From the NCBI GenBank assembly GCA_964036315.1, contig OZ038478.1:140409656-140473655 (forward strand): DNA of 64,000 nucleotides, given 5' to 3'. A program made the position numbers and the translations under genes. Source of the stretch: Acanthosepion esculentum. Its lineage: Eukaryota; Mollusca; Cephalopoda; Sepiida; Sepiidae. Every line of letters starts with the position of its first letter. The first letter of the stretch is position 1. The notes below the pieces were generated by a model. The model did no database searches. It worked only from the letters and a program-made list of their open reading frames with translations, and was not told the DNA's origin. Shown piece after piece: positions 19,101 through 30,393 of this stretch.

Positions 19101-22100
19101 ATGGCACTCTGGTTAGCTAGTGTGAATGTCCGAGGCCTGAGGTCGGAGTCTCGAAGGGTGAGACTCGTTCGCGACCTTCAGAGCCTCGGTGTGAATATAT
19201 GTTGTGTACAAGAGACCCGTTTTTCTTCTCGCGATCATGAAGACATTCTGTCTAAGGAGTTTACTCTTTATTCAGCATGTTTTGATGGACACTCGAGGGG
19301 TGTCTCTTGGCTGGTGAGCAAGACTTTGAAGGCTGCGTGTGCTCTTGTCTTCGCAGATCCGGCGGGCAGGCTTTGCGTGCTGGATGCTACCATAAAGGAT
19401 AAGGCTTTGCGTCTCATTGGGGTTTATGGGCCCAATACCCAGGCTGAGCGACCTGCTTTGTTTCGGCAGATCGAGCCGTTTATGACGACATCACGTCGGT
19501 TAATTTTAGCGGGGGATTGGAATGCCGTCCTTGACCCCGATATAGATCGTATAGGGTCCAAATATAAAGCGGGTACTAAAAACTGGGGAGTGGAACATTT
19601 TCGGGGCTTTGTCGATGGGTTTGATCTCATCGACAAGTACCGGAATGAACACCCTCAGCGGGTAGTGTGGACTTGGACAAATAGTGGCAGCTCGGCTGTA
19701 GGTGTGCTTGCGAGCTACCTCGACCGAGTTTTAGTTAGGAGAGTCGATGTAGGGCTCTTAGAGTGTCCAAGTTTTCATTATATAGTTTATTCGGATCATA
19801 GGCTTGTCCGGGTCCGTGTAAACTTAGATAAGCCTAATGTTAGGATAACTGGCTACTGGAAATTCAACTGCTCGTTATTTGGCGAGCAGCATTTCCGGGA
19901 CCAGTTTTTACTAACCTTACAAAGGGAACTGACGGGGGCTGTGGTGGGAAATGCCTGGTGGGACAAACTTAAATCTAAGATTCGAACGTTTGCGGCCGAT
20001 TTTAGTCGTCGACTCAATGTAGATAGATTAGCGGCGCAAACGGCTTTAGAACAAAGAGTTGATCGGGCTGTGAAATCCCGTGATAGTGGGGAAGTAGTCC
20101 TAGCTAAGGCAGAGTTGTCCTCCTTGCTTAGCAAGAAGGATCAAGCTCTGGTAGTTAGGGCTAGGTTAAAAAGAATGTCCTCTGAGGCGACGAATATGGC
20201 CGCGGAACTGCGTGCAGAGGAAAGTAGGAATGCTTCAAGACGGCATATCGCGAGCGTCAGATTGCCGGATGGTCGGACAGTGACTACAAACTCGGGCATA
20301 TGCGAGGCTTTTCGGGATTACTTTCGGGAGCTTTTTACCAGGGAGCCCGGTCTGAGCTCTGCTCGGTTCGACACCTATTTAGCTGACTTTCCCTGCCTTG
20401 AGGCAGCTGAAGCGGCTGGGTGCGAGGGTCCCATCACTGAGTCGGAAATCTGGGAAGCGCTGAAACAGGTTGGCCTGGATAAGTCTCCGGGATTAGATGG
20501 TCTTCCTTACGAAGTTTACTTGAGGCAGTCGCCCGTTTTTGTTCCTTTGCTGCAGCTGGTCTTCAACAACTGGATGAAGCAGGGGTCTATACCTCAACGC
20601 TTCACCAGGGGTGTGATCAAGTTGGTGCGTAAGGGCAAAAGCGGTGGGGATGGGATAGGTAACTTTCGCCCTTTAACTATGTTAAATACAGAGTTAAAGA
20701 TTTTGGCTAAGGTCTTGGCTAACCGTTTGCAGCTTGTCCTGTCTAGTCTGATTGGCTCCGAGCAGACTTGTTCTGTGAAGGGCCGGACTATTCAGGACAA
20801 CCTTCATATGGTGCGCCTGATCATCGAGAAAGTCGACAGTGAAGCCGCGCTGATCAATTTAGATCAGTCCAAGGCCTTTGATAGGGTTGACCATCGATTC
20901 TTGGAGGCTGTTCTTTCGGCTGCCGGTTTCGGGCCGTACTTTCGCTCCTGGATCCGGCTCATGTATGCGACTCCCGGTGCGCTTGTAGAAGTGAACGGGG
21001 TAAGATCGGAACCTTTCGTATTGTCTCGATCTATTCGTCAGGGTTGTCCGCTGTCGCCTATGCTTTACGTTCTTGCGTTGGAACCTTTCCTTCGCAAGTT
21101 AAAGGCGAATCCGGTCCTACGCGGAATCTCTTTACCTGGTGCTACCAGCTCGGCCAGGTATTCTGCCTATGCTGACGACGTTTCGGTTCTTGTGTCGAGC
21201 AGGGCCGAGATTAACGAAGTCAGCCGAGAAATCGGTGGGTATGAGATGGTGACAGGGGCCAAGATCAACCGCGTTAAGTCTGTTGGCTTGCGGTTGGGTG
21301 CGTGGAAGGGGGTTTCTCTTCCCGGACCATTCAGCTGGACGGATGGGCCGATCAAGATACTCGGCGTCTGGTTCGGTCCTGATATCCAGTTGGATATGAA
21401 TTGGTCGGAGGTACGAGAGAAGGCCGAGAGCGCAATTAATTTGTGGTCTCGGAGGAGGCTTTCCTTGAAGGGGAGGGCGGAGGTATGTGTTTCACATATC
21501 TACCCGATTCTCCTTTACCGACTCTCGGTACTTCCACTTCCGTCTGCCACAGTGCTTTCATTAGTACAGCTCTTGTTCTCTTTCTTGTGGAGAGGCAGAG
21601 CTCCTAGGGTATGTCGGGAGATCTGTTGCCTTCATCCTACTGAAGGCGGTCTAGGTATGCCTAGCATTGAGATTCGTCTCGATATGCTTCGCATCGGGTT
21701 CCTGGATCGTTTGTGTCGCGATTCGGATGACGGGGGCGCCTTCTGGAAGGAAGACGCCCGTAGATCCTTCCCATCCTTGAGAAGTGTGCACTCGGCCGAG
21801 GAGGAGGCTGGCCGTTTGCCTCGTGGCGAGTGCTCCTTCTACCGTGAATGTCGTCTGGCTCTGAAACACCTCTTACGGGCGACGGTTGGCCTCCCCAACG
21901 TCCAGGCGTTGTCTCGTAGGGCATTATATCGGGTGGTAGTCAGGGGGTCCGTTCATGATGATTTGATTGACGAGCTCGGTCTTACGAAGCAGGAGGCTCG
22001 CTCAATCTGGCCTTGGGCTTCCGGGTTGAAATGTCTCAACAACGATGAGGCATCCCTCGCCTGGCTGGTGATACGTGGGGCCCTCTGGGTCGGCAAAAGA

Positions 22101-22565
22101 CTTTGCACAGCGGGTTTGGAGAAATATCCAAACTGCCGACGTTGTGAGGGGGAAGTCGAGACCCTTGGTCACGTCTTCTTTCATTGCAAGTCGGTAGCAC
22201 CATTGTGTAGGTTTGTTGAAGGTCTCATGGTTCGCATGTTGCAGGGAAAGTTTTTCGTCCTTGAGGCCGCTTCTGTTTGTAGCAATGTGGCCCCGCCGCT
22301 AACGGAGTCTGAACGCTATGTGTTCCACTGCTTGCTAGGAGTTATGAGAGTCGTGATTTGGATGACGCGTCAGAAGGGATTCTATGAAGGTGAGAAGTTC
22401 ACTCCTTCCCTACTAATCTTGTACTTTAAGCATCAGCTTAAAGTCAAGATTAGGACGGAAAGGCGGCGACTCCCTTCATCAGAATTCGCCAAAAGGTGGG
22501 TAAATCTTGCGCGAATGTGTAGAGTGAGAGGAGCTGACTTGGAGTGGCACTTGGACCTTGGCTAG
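19101..22565 (+). CDS. LINE ORF2 endonuclease/reverse transcriptase (copy 2)
   Basis: 1154 residues, intact, with all catalytic blocks as in copy 1. Private differences: Arg for Thr in the IASVxLPDG segment between endonuclease and RT, and Pro for Ser in EKFTxSLLIL near the C-terminus. It shares Leu with copy 3 in the SRRRLSLKG block. Confidence 0.9.
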   Translation: MALWLASVNVRGLRSESRRVRLVRDLQSLGVNICCVQETRFSSRDHEDILSKEFTLYSACFDGHSRGVSWLVSKTLKAACALVFADPAGRLCVLDATIKDKALRLIGVYGPNTQAERPALFRQIEPFMTTSRRLILAGDWNAVLDPDIDRIGSKYKAGTKNWGVEHFRGFVDGFDLIDKYRNEHPQRVVWTWTNSGSSAVGVLASYLDRVLVRRVDVGLLECPSFHYIVYSDHRLVRVRVNLDKPNVRITGYWKFNCSLFGEQHFRDQFLLTLQRELTGAVVGNAWWDKLKSKIRTFAADFSRRLNVDRLAAQTALEQRVDRAVKSRDSGEVVLAKAELSSLLSKKDQALVVRARLKRMSSEATNMAAELRAEESRNASRRHIASVRLPDGRTVTTNSGICEAFRDYFRELFTREPGLSSARFDTYLADFPCLEAAEAAGCEGPITESEIWEALKQVGLDKSPGLDGLPYEVYLRQSPVFVPLLQLVFNNWMKQGSIPQRFTRGVIKLVRKGKSGGDGIGNFRPLTMLNTELKILAKVLANRLQLVLSSLIGSEQTCSVKGRTIQDNLHMVRLIIEKVDSEAALINLDQSKAFDRVDHRFLEAVLSAAGFGPYFRSWIRLMYATPGALVEVNGVRSEPFVLSRSIRQGCPLSPMLYVLALEPFLRKLKANPVLRGISLPGATSSARYSAYADDVSVLVSSRAEINEVSREIGGYEMVTGAKINRVKSVGLRLGAWKGVSLPGPFSWTDGPIKILGVWFGPDIQLDMNWSEVREKAESAINLWSRRRLSLKGRAEVCVSHIYPILLYRLSVLPLPSATVLSLVQLLFSFLWRGRAPRVCREICCLHPTEGGLGMPSIEIRLDMLRIGFLDRLCRDSDDGGAFWKEDARRSFPSLRSVHSAEEEAGRLPRGECSFYRECRLALKHLLRATVGLPNVQALSRRALYRVVVRGSVHDDLIDELGLTKQEARSIWPWASGLKCLNNDEASLAWLVIRGALWVGKRLCTAGLEKYPNCRRCEGEVETLGHVFFHCKSVAPLCRFVEGLMVRMLQGKFFVLEAASVCSNVAPPLTESERYVFHCLLGVMRVVIWMTRQKGFYEGEKFTPSLLILYFKHQLKVKIRTERRRLPSSEFAKRWVNLARMCRVRGADLEWHLDLG

Positions 22566-23317
22566 GTGCAGGATTTCGTCCCTCTAGGGTTCAACAGACG
22601 CAACCCGTCCCGATATTAGACTAGTATAGGTTTATTTTGAATTTTTAGTTTCTCGTTTCTGGTTAACTTAGCTAGAGTATGTATGCTCATTAGCCCCCCT
22701 TTTATTTCTGTCCCTATTTTTCTTTAGTTTAATTCCCCATCCCCTCCCGCGTTAGGTGGCCAGTGACGTCAGTTCTCTGGTAGTTGCGAGATGACTTTCG
22801 TTTCGTGCGTGTGGTTCTTTTTTTTTCGTATTTGTTATTGTGTCTGAATGAGTGTGTGTCTGTGTGAGTGATTTTGGATGGATGACTGTTACCATACTTT
22901 TATAATCTCGCAATTTTTTCGTCCAGTTAACTGATGTTACTGCCACATTTAGGTACTGTGGGGGGTTTTATTACTAATCTTATTTTGTTTTGTTTTCTTG
23001 TAAATAGTTCATTTGTTTTTGTAAATATACATTGGGGTTTTTTAAATTGTTATTCCCCCCCCCCCACTGACTTTGAATTGTACATATGGGGACTAGTTAG
23101 ATTTTCATAGAGAATTTGTGGAATTATGGTGGATGTAGTAAGAAAGGTATGGAAGAATGTGTTGTTTTGGTGCTAGGACTATTGTTGATATGTTTGGGTC
23201 CGTGGTTGCGACTAGCTAAGTTTTTAGTTTAAGACAGATGATGACCGTCCCTCCCCATCCCCCTTTTTAGGCCTTGTGCCACATTTTGTATGTGTTCTTC
23301 ATATGCAAATAAATACT

Positions 23318-23334
23318 CCTTTCGTTCACCAGTT
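23318..23334. repeat. 17-bp junction word, occurrence 3 (copy 2/3)
   Basis: Identical to 9160-9176 and joins copy 2 to copy 3 without spacer. Confidence 0.9.
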
Positions 23335-24103
23335 CTTGCCGGATTCGCCTTTTTTTTTGTTGGCTCGCCTGCCGGGCGGTTGTTATTTTTCAGACCATTC
23401 TTGACGAGTGAACGCGTTATTGACTTTTTGTCCTTTAAGTTAAGTTATTGTTTAAGTTTTTATTTTTCATTTGTTTCATTTGAATATATTTTTTTTGTTT
23501 CTTGGCTTCGGCCAACATTTTTTATTTTTAGTTCGGTAAGACAAAGTCTTACCGGCTTTTTTATTTTCTGTTGTGACATTTGAAGAAAAGAAAAAAGAAA
23601 AAGTTTTGTTTTAATTTATCTTCCTTTTCGTTTTTTACCCTCCCCCGTTTTATTTAGCGACTTCGGTCGCAATCCTTTAATTTTTTAAGTTTCAGCTTTT
23701 GGTGTTTAATTTATTTCTTTAGCGGCTTCGGCCGCAAACCTTTATTTTTTTAGTTTGGTTTGACTAGTGTCAAACCAGACATTTTTATTTCTTTCTTTTT
23801 TCTTTCTGTCGTTTAATTGACGAAAAAAAGTAGGAGTTTTATTTATTGTTTTTTCTTTTATTTCGGCTGCCTTCGGGCGCCATTTTTATTTTTTTTTAAA
23901 AAGTCTTACGAGACTATTTAGTTTCTAGTTTTTCTTTTCTTTTTCTAGAACTTTTAGTTTTCCAAGTTTATTTATTTTATAGCCTTGATTTAAAGTTTAT
24001 TCTTTATCTTTAACTACTTTTGTTTTTGCTTTTTATTTTTATTTTTCTCTCTCCCTATCTCAACTCCTCACAATTGGGCAAGTGTTTCTGCCTTAACTCT
24101 TAA

Positions 24104-26167
24104 ATGGCCGACGATATGAGTCGGTCAGGGGTCAAGAAAGACCTCTTTGGGGCGGCTGCGAAAGCCGACCCCCCGGATAAGGATAAAACCAAGTCTAAAA
24201 AACGGGGTAAGGTTTCCCCAAGCAAACCAGACAAGGCTAACGCAAGTGACAAGGAGGAGGCCATGCAGGTCTCCAACTCAAGTGAAAAGACGCCGAAAGT
24301 GGCTCAGTCAAAGTCTACAGCCGAGGAATCGCCCTCTTGCTGGAAGTCCCCTCCGAGTTGTATTGTGAACATCGCGGAGTTCCTGGAAAAGGCAAAGGAT
24401 TTTGCCCATCTTGTAAATAAAGATGGCATACTAAAAGACGTCCAGGAACTTCAGAAGTTCGAACAAAGAATGGTGACCGTCTTCGCGGTTGACAGGCGTA
24501 CGCGCAAAATCTGTCGATCCACGAAAGACACTGTGATCAAATCACTTATGTCCCTGGGGATAAAACCCCAAAGAGTAATCAAGGGAGTGAAATTCTTCAT
24601 GTGGGACGTACTGCTGCCCACGCCGGAGGATTGCCTGGAGATGGCGAAAAGAGAATTAATAACAAAGGACCTGATTCTCCGTACCGAATACATGGGTAGG
24701 CGAAGGACCAGGGTGGCAGTATTTGAGGTTCCTCCTCAAATTTCCGGAGAGCTCCTGGCTGCATTCTTTATGCAGTACGGCCAAATTTTAGGGGCTCTCT
24801 CGGACAATCTGAACGGGGGGTGGACTTTTGACATCATGATTGATGAGGCGGCCTTCAAGTCCATCCCCAACTGTCTGGATTTTGGCAATCGGAGATTGCC
24901 AGTCATTGTGACTGGCAGAAAACCAGTATGCTGGAGGTGCGGAGTGACTGGTCATCTCTCCTCCTCCTGTCCAGGGAAGAAGGCCCCTGGAGCTCCGGTT
25001 GCTGGCGACCCAAATTCCCCTTTGGCCGACACTGAAAAAACCGCGGCGCCTGTAATGGGCCTACCTACTAAGCGGACCGGTGTGGAAAATCCCTCGGTTG
25101 GGTCTTTGCCCTCATTGCCCCTCAAACCAACGCCTTCCACAAGTGTGGATAAGGAGAAGGATGAGGGGGGATGGCGTGTAGTAGGTAGGGCCAAAGGGAA
25201 GGTCCAGACAGCGGGACCTCTGTCTCAGCATGACTCCGGGGACAAAACCACCTACAGCCCCATTCCCTCTACCAGCTCGGAGGGCGACGCCTCGGCCTCT
25301 TATGAGAAGACTGCGACTCCTGCCCAGAAACTTAATGAGCCAAGCTGGCAGAAGATATTGGACCTCAAAAAATTAAAGCAGAAATTGGAAGACAAAAAGG
25401 CAAAGAAACACAAGCCGCTGGGGGTTCCCTGCCCCTCATCCTCTGCCCCGTCTTCCCCTCCATCTTTTGCTAAACCTCCAGCACCTAAATCACTATCCAA
25501 TTCTCCTTCAAAAATCAAAAAATCTAGTTCAAACAAGCCTTCCCCCATCAAGACCCCATCTGGAATGACTCCATCACACACACCAGCTTGCACACCTACC
25601 CCAACACCTACCCAGACACCACATAAAAAGAGAAACAGAAGTCCAGATGCTCAGGTCGTGGGGGAAAAGGGGAAGAAAAAGCTGAAGCCTCCATATAACT
25701 TAGGGGAAGACGTCTGCCGCGTATCCCGGGTCCATGTGGAGAACGTGTTGGGGATAACCAAGAACCCCAGGCCCTTAAAGGTCCTTTTCAACTTTCAGAA
25801 GTTAAGTGGGTTGGACATAGAGGACCCGAAAAATTTCCAAAAAGCAAAGAGACTCCTAACAGTTGTGCGTTCGGGCCCGGGTACGCGGGAGATTTGGGGC
25901 ATGATTGAGGAGGCAAACTCATCTTTGAAATTAGTGCCCCCAGCGGCGGTATTTGAGCCCAATCTGGATCCTTCTAAAACGTGCAGAGGGAGGGTCCCGG
26001 TTTTTGTTCACCCTTCCCTGTATAGGGCTCTGAAGTTAACATTTCCAGCGGACATCGGTGGCCTGTCTCATGGTGATACCGTCGAAAATGAGATGGCGTC
26101 AGGTTCAATGGGACAGGCTGTCGGTGTCCTCACCCCAGCAATGTTCTACTCGGATGGGCGACCCTAG
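24104..26167 (+). CDS. LINE ORF1 protein (copy 3)
   Basis: 687 residues, intact, identical in protein to copy 2. Confidence 0.85.
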   Translation: MADDMSRSGVKKDLFGAAAKADPPDKDKTKSKKRGKVSPSKPDKANASDKEEAMQVSNSSEKTPKVAQSKSTAEESPSCWKSPPSCIVNIAEFLEKAKDFAHLVNKDGILKDVQELQKFEQRMVTVFAVDRRTRKICRSTKDTVIKSLMSLGIKPQRVIKGVKFFMWDVLLPTPEDCLEMAKRELITKDLILRTEYMGRRRTRVAVFEVPPQISGELLAAFFMQYGQILGALSDNLNGGWTFDIMIDEAAFKSIPNCLDFGNRRLPVIVTGRKPVCWRCGVTGHLSSSCPGKKAPGAPVAGDPNSPLADTEKTAAPVMGLPTKRTGVENPSVGSLPSLPLKPTPSTSVDKEKDEGGWRVVGRAKGKVQTAGPLSQHDSGDKTTYSPIPSTSSEGDASASYEKTATPAQKLNEPSWQKILDLKKLKQKLEDKKAKKHKPLGVPCPSSSAPSSPPSFAKPPAPKSLSNSPSKIKKSSSNKPSPIKTPSGMTPSHTPACTPTPTPTQTPHKKRNRSPDAQVVGEKGKKKLKPPYNLGEDVCRVSRVHVENVLGITKNPRPLKVLFNFQKLSGLDIEDPKNFQKAKRLLTVVRSGPGTREIWGMIEEANSSLKLVPPAAVFEPNLDPSKTCRGRVPVFVHPSLYRALKLTFPADIGGLSHGDTVENEMASGSMGQAVGVLTPAMFYSDGRP

Positions 26168-26178
26168 TCGATTTGATA

Positions 26179-29100
26179 ATGGCACTCTGGTTAGCTAGTG
26201 TGAATGTCCGAGGCCTGAGGTCGGAGTCTCGAAGGGTGAGACTCGTTCGCGACCTTCAGAGCCTCGGTGTGAATATATGTTGTGTACAAGAGACCCGTTT
26301 TTCTTCTCGCGATCATGAAGACATTCTGTCTAAGGAGTTTACTCTTTATTCAGCATGTTTTGATGGACACTCGAGGGGTGTCTCTTGGCTGGTGAGCAAG
26401 ACTTTGAAGGCTGCGTGTGCTCTTGTCTTCGCAGATCCGGCGGGCAGGCGTTGCGTGCTGGATGCTACCATAAAGGATAAGGCTTTGCGTCTCATTGGGG
26501 TTTATGGGCCCAATACCCAGGCTGAGCGACCTGCTTTGTTTCGGCAGATCGAGCCGTTTATGACGACATCACGTCGGTTAATTTTAGCGGGGGATTGGAA
26601 TGCCGTCCTTGACCCCGATATAGATCGTATAGGGTCCAAATATAAAGCGGGTACTAAAAACTGGGGAGTGGAACATTTTCGGGGCTTTGTCGATGGGTTT
26701 GATCTCATCGACAAGTACCGGAATGAACACCCTCAGCGGGTAGTGTGGACTTGGACAAATAGTGGCAGCTCGGCTGTAGGTGTGCTTGCGAGCTACCTCG
26801 ACCGAGTTTTAGTTAGGAGAGTCGATGTAGGGCTCTTAGAGTGTCCAAGTTTTCATTATATAGTTTATTCGGATCATAGGCTTGTCCGGGTCCGTGTAAA
26901 CTTAGATAAGCCTAATGTTAGGATAACTGGCTACTGGAAATTCAACTGCTCGTTATTTGGCGAGCAGCATTTCCGGGACCAGTTTTTACTAACCTTACAA
27001 AGGGAACTGACGGGGGCTGTGGTGGGAAATGCCTGGTGGGACAAACTTAAATCTAAGATTCGAACGTTTGCGGCCGATTTTAGTCGTCGACTCAATGTAG
27101 ATAGATTAGCGGCGCAAACGGCTTTAGAACAAAGAGTTGATCGGGCTGTGAAATCCCGTGATAGTGGGGAAGTAGTCCTAGCTAAGGCAGAGTTGTCCTC
27201 CTTGCTTAGCAAGAAGGATCAAGCTCTGGTAGTTAGGGCTAGGTTAAAAAGAATGTCCTCTGAGGCGACGAATATGGCCGCGGAACTGCGTGCAGAGGAA
27301 AGTAGGAATGCTTCAAGACGGCATATCGCGAGCGTCACATTGCCGGATGGTCGGACAGTGACTACAAACTCGGGCATATGCGAGGCTTTTCGGGATTACT
27401 TTCGGGAGCTTTTTACCAGGGAGCCCGGTCTGAGCTCTGCTCGGTTCGACACATATTTAGCTGACTTTCCCTGCCTTGAGGCAGCTGAAGCGGCTGGGTG
27501 CGAGGGTCCCATCACTGAGTCGGAAATCTGGGAAGCGCTGAAACAGGTTGGCCTGGATAAGTCTCCGGGATTAGATGGTCTTCCTTACGAAGTTTACTTG
27601 AGGCAGTCGCCCGTTTTTGTTCCTTTGCTGCAGCTGGTCTTCAACAACTGGATGAAGCAGGGGTCTATACCTCAACGCTTCACCAGGGGTGTGATCAAGT
27701 TGGTGCGTAAGGGCAAAAGCGGTGGGGATGGGATAGGTAACTTTCGCCCTTTAACTATGTTAAATACAGAGTTAAAGATTTTGGCTAAGGTCTTGGCTAA
27801 CCGTTTGCAGCTTGTCCTGTCTAGTCTGATTGGCTCCGAGCAGACTTGTTCTGTGAAGGGCCGGACTATTCAGGACAACCTTCATATGGTGCGCCTGATC
27901 ATCGAGAAAGTCGACAGTGAAGCCGCGCTGATCAATTTAGATCAGTCCAAGGCCTTTGATAGGGTTGACCATCGATTCTTGGAGGCTGTTCTTTCGGCTG
28001 CCGGTTTCGGGCCGTACTTTCGCTCCTGGATCCGGCTCATGTATGCGACTCCCGGTGCGCTTGTAGAAGTGAACGGGGTAAGATCGGAACCTTTCGTATT
28101 GTCTCGATCTATTCGTCAGGGTTGTCCGCTGTCGCCTATGCTTTACGTTCTTGCGTTGGAACCTTTCCTTCGCAAGTTAAAGGCGAATCCGGTCCTACGC
28201 GGAATCTCTTTACCTGGTGCTACCAGCTCGGCCAGGTATTCTGCCTATGCTGACGACGTTTCGGTTCTTGTGTCGAGCAGGGCCGAGATTAACGAAGTCA
28301 GCCGAGAAATCGGTGGGTATGAGATGGTGACAGGGGCCAAGATCAACCGCGTTAAGTCTGTTGGCTTGCGGTTGGGTGCGTGGAAGGGGGTTTCTCTTCC
28401 CGGACCATTCAGCTGGACGGATGGGCCGATCAAGATACTCGGCGTCTGGTTCGGTCCTGATATCCAGTTGGATATGAATTGGTCGGAGGTACGAGAGAAG
28501 GCCGAGAGCGCAATTAATTTGTGGTCTCGGAGGAGGCTTTCCTTGAAGGGGAGGGCGGAGGTATGTGTTTCACATATCTACCCGATTCTCCTTTACCGAC
28601 TCTCGGTACTTCCACTTCCGTCTGCCACAGTGCTTTCATTAGTACAGCTCTTGTTCTCTTTCTTGTGGAGAGGCAGAGCTCCTAGGGTATGTCGGGAGAT
28701 CTGTTGCCTTCATCCTACTGAAGGCGGTCTAGGTATGCCTAGCATTGAGATTCGTCTCGATATGCTTCGCATCGGGTTCCTGGATCGTTTGTGTCGCGAT
28801 TCGGATGACGGGGGCGCCTTCTGGAAGGAAGACGCCCGTAGATCCTTCCCATCCTTGAGAAGTGTGCACTCGGCCGAGGAGGAGGCTGGCCGTTTGCCTC
28901 GTGGCGAGTGCTCCTTCTACCGTGAATGTCGTCTGGCTCTGAAACACCTCTTACGGGCGACGGTTGGCCTCCCCAACGTCCAGGCGTTGTCTCGTAGGGC
29001 ATTATATCGGGTGGTAGTCAGGGGGTCCGTTCATGATGATTTGATTGACGAGCTCGGTCTTACGAAGCAGGAGGCTCGCTCAATCTGGCCTTGGGCTTCC

Positions 29101-29643
29101 GGGTTGAAATGTCTCAACAACGATGAGGCATCCCTCGCCTGGCTGGTGATACGTGGGGCCCTCTGGGTCGGCAAAAGACTTTGCACAGCGGGTTTGGAGA
29201 AATATCCAAACTGCCGACGTTGTGAGGGGGAAGTCGAGACCCTTGGTCACGTCTTCTTTCATTGCAAGTCGGTAGCACCATTGTGTAGGTTTGTTGAAGG
29301 TCTCATGGTTCGCATGTTGCAGGGAAAGTTTTTCGTCCTTGAGGCCGCTTCTGTTTGTAGCAATGTGGCCCCGCCGCTAACGGAGTCTGAACGCTATGTG
29401 TTCCACTGCTTGCTAGGAGTTATGAGAGTCGTGATTTGGATGACGCGTCAGAAGGGATTCTATGAAGGTGAGAAGTTCACTTCTTCCCTACTAATCTTGT
29501 ACTTTAAGCATCAGCTTAAAGTCAAGATTAGGACGGAAAGGCGGCGACTCCCTTCATCAGAATTCGCCAAAAGGTGGGTAAATCTTGCGCGAATGTGTAG
29601 AGTGAGAGGAGCTGACTTGGAGTGGCACTTGGACCTTGGCTAG
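26179..29643 (+). CDS. LINE ORF2 endonuclease/reverse transcriptase (copy 3)
   Basis: 1154 residues, intact, with endonuclease and RT catalytic residues retained. The single private residue is Arg in place of Leu inside the endonuclease domain (AGRRCVLDA), a hydrophobic-to-charged change that could affect folding. Confidence 0.9.
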   Translation: MALWLASVNVRGLRSESRRVRLVRDLQSLGVNICCVQETRFSSRDHEDILSKEFTLYSACFDGHSRGVSWLVSKTLKAACALVFADPAGRRCVLDATIKDKALRLIGVYGPNTQAERPALFRQIEPFMTTSRRLILAGDWNAVLDPDIDRIGSKYKAGTKNWGVEHFRGFVDGFDLIDKYRNEHPQRVVWTWTNSGSSAVGVLASYLDRVLVRRVDVGLLECPSFHYIVYSDHRLVRVRVNLDKPNVRITGYWKFNCSLFGEQHFRDQFLLTLQRELTGAVVGNAWWDKLKSKIRTFAADFSRRLNVDRLAAQTALEQRVDRAVKSRDSGEVVLAKAELSSLLSKKDQALVVRARLKRMSSEATNMAAELRAEESRNASRRHIASVTLPDGRTVTTNSGICEAFRDYFRELFTREPGLSSARFDTYLADFPCLEAAEAAGCEGPITESEIWEALKQVGLDKSPGLDGLPYEVYLRQSPVFVPLLQLVFNNWMKQGSIPQRFTRGVIKLVRKGKSGGDGIGNFRPLTMLNTELKILAKVLANRLQLVLSSLIGSEQTCSVKGRTIQDNLHMVRLIIEKVDSEAALINLDQSKAFDRVDHRFLEAVLSAAGFGPYFRSWIRLMYATPGALVEVNGVRSEPFVLSRSIRQGCPLSPMLYVLALEPFLRKLKANPVLRGISLPGATSSARYSAYADDVSVLVSSRAEINEVSREIGGYEMVTGAKINRVKSVGLRLGAWKGVSLPGPFSWTDGPIKILGVWFGPDIQLDMNWSEVREKAESAINLWSRRRLSLKGRAEVCVSHIYPILLYRLSVLPLPSATVLSLVQLLFSFLWRGRAPRVCREICCLHPTEGGLGMPSIEIRLDMLRIGFLDRLCRDSDDGGAFWKEDARRSFPSLRSVHSAEEEAGRLPRGECSFYRECRLALKHLLRATVGLPNVQALSRRALYRVVVRGSVHDDLIDELGLTKQEARSIWPWASGLKCLNNDEASLAWLVIRGALWVGKRLCTAGLEKYPNCRRCEGEVETLGHVFFHCKSVAPLCRFVEGLMVRMLQGKFFVLEAASVCSNVAPPLTESERYVFHCLLGVMRVVIWMTRQKGFYEGEKFTSSLLILYFKHQLKVKIRTERRRLPSSEFAKRWVNLARMCRVRGADLEWHLDLG

Positions 29644-30393
29644 GTGCAGGATTTCGTCCCTCTAGGGTTCAACAGACGCAACCCGTCCCGATATTAGACT
29701 AGTATAGGTTTATTTTGAATTTTTAGTTTCTCGTTTCTGGTTAACTTAGCTAGAGTATGTATGCTCATTAGCCCCCCTTTTATTTCTGTCCCTATTTTTC
29801 TTTAGTTTAATTCCCCATCCCCTCCCGCGTTAGGTGGCCAGTGACGTCAGTTCTCTGGTAGTTGCGAGATGACTTTCGTTTCGTGCGTGTGGTTCTTTTT
29901 TTTTCGTATTTGTTATTGTGTCTGAATGAGTGTGTGTCTGTGTGAGTGATTTTGGATGGATGACTGTTACCATACTTTTATAATCTCGCAATTTTTTCGT
30001 CCAGTTAACTGATGTTACTGCCACATTTAGGTACTGTGGGGGGTTTTATTACTAATCTTATTTTGTTTTGTTTTCTTGTAAATAGTTCATTTGTTTTTGT
30101 AAATATACATTGGGGTTTTTTAAATTGTTATTCCCCCCCCCACTGACTTTGAATTGTACATATGGGGACTAGTTAGATTTTCATAGAGAATTTGTGGAAT
30201 TATGGTGGATGTAGTAAGAAAGGTATGGAAGAATGTGTTGTTTTGGTGCTAGGACTATTGTTGATATGTTTGGGTCAGTGGTTGCGACTAGCTAAGTTTT
30301 TAGTTTAAGACAGATGATGACCGTCCCTCCCCATCCCCCTTTTTAGGCCTTGTGCCACATTTTGTATGTGTTCTTCATATGCAAATAAATACT

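Larger units (their letters stand above)
16255..23317 (+). mobile_element. Tx1/L1-group LINE, tandem copy 2 (full length)
   Basis: Same organisation as copy 1. It is 2 bp longer owing to a T-run in the leader near 16805-16820. Private substitutions include a silent T-to-C in the ORF1 zinc knuckle region (17892), two residues in ORF2, and A-to-C in the 3' UTR near 23201. Leader hairpins are unchanged. Confidence 0.9.
23335..30393 (+). mobile_element. Tx1/L1-group LINE, tandem copy 3 (full length)
   Basis: Same organisation as copies 1 and 2. Private changes: one ORF2 residue (Arg for Leu in AGRxCVLDA), a silent change near 27454, and a C-run shortened to 9 near 30133. It ends at a junction word whose downstream neighbour is the divergent copy 4. 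Confidence 0.9.

Noticed and set aside
9177..30393. Reading the 7-kb units as LTRs or as a satellite repeat
   Set aside because: Each unit contains complete ORF1 and ORF2 with UTRs, so it is a tandem LINE rather than an LTR pair. Three to four units are too few for a satellite.
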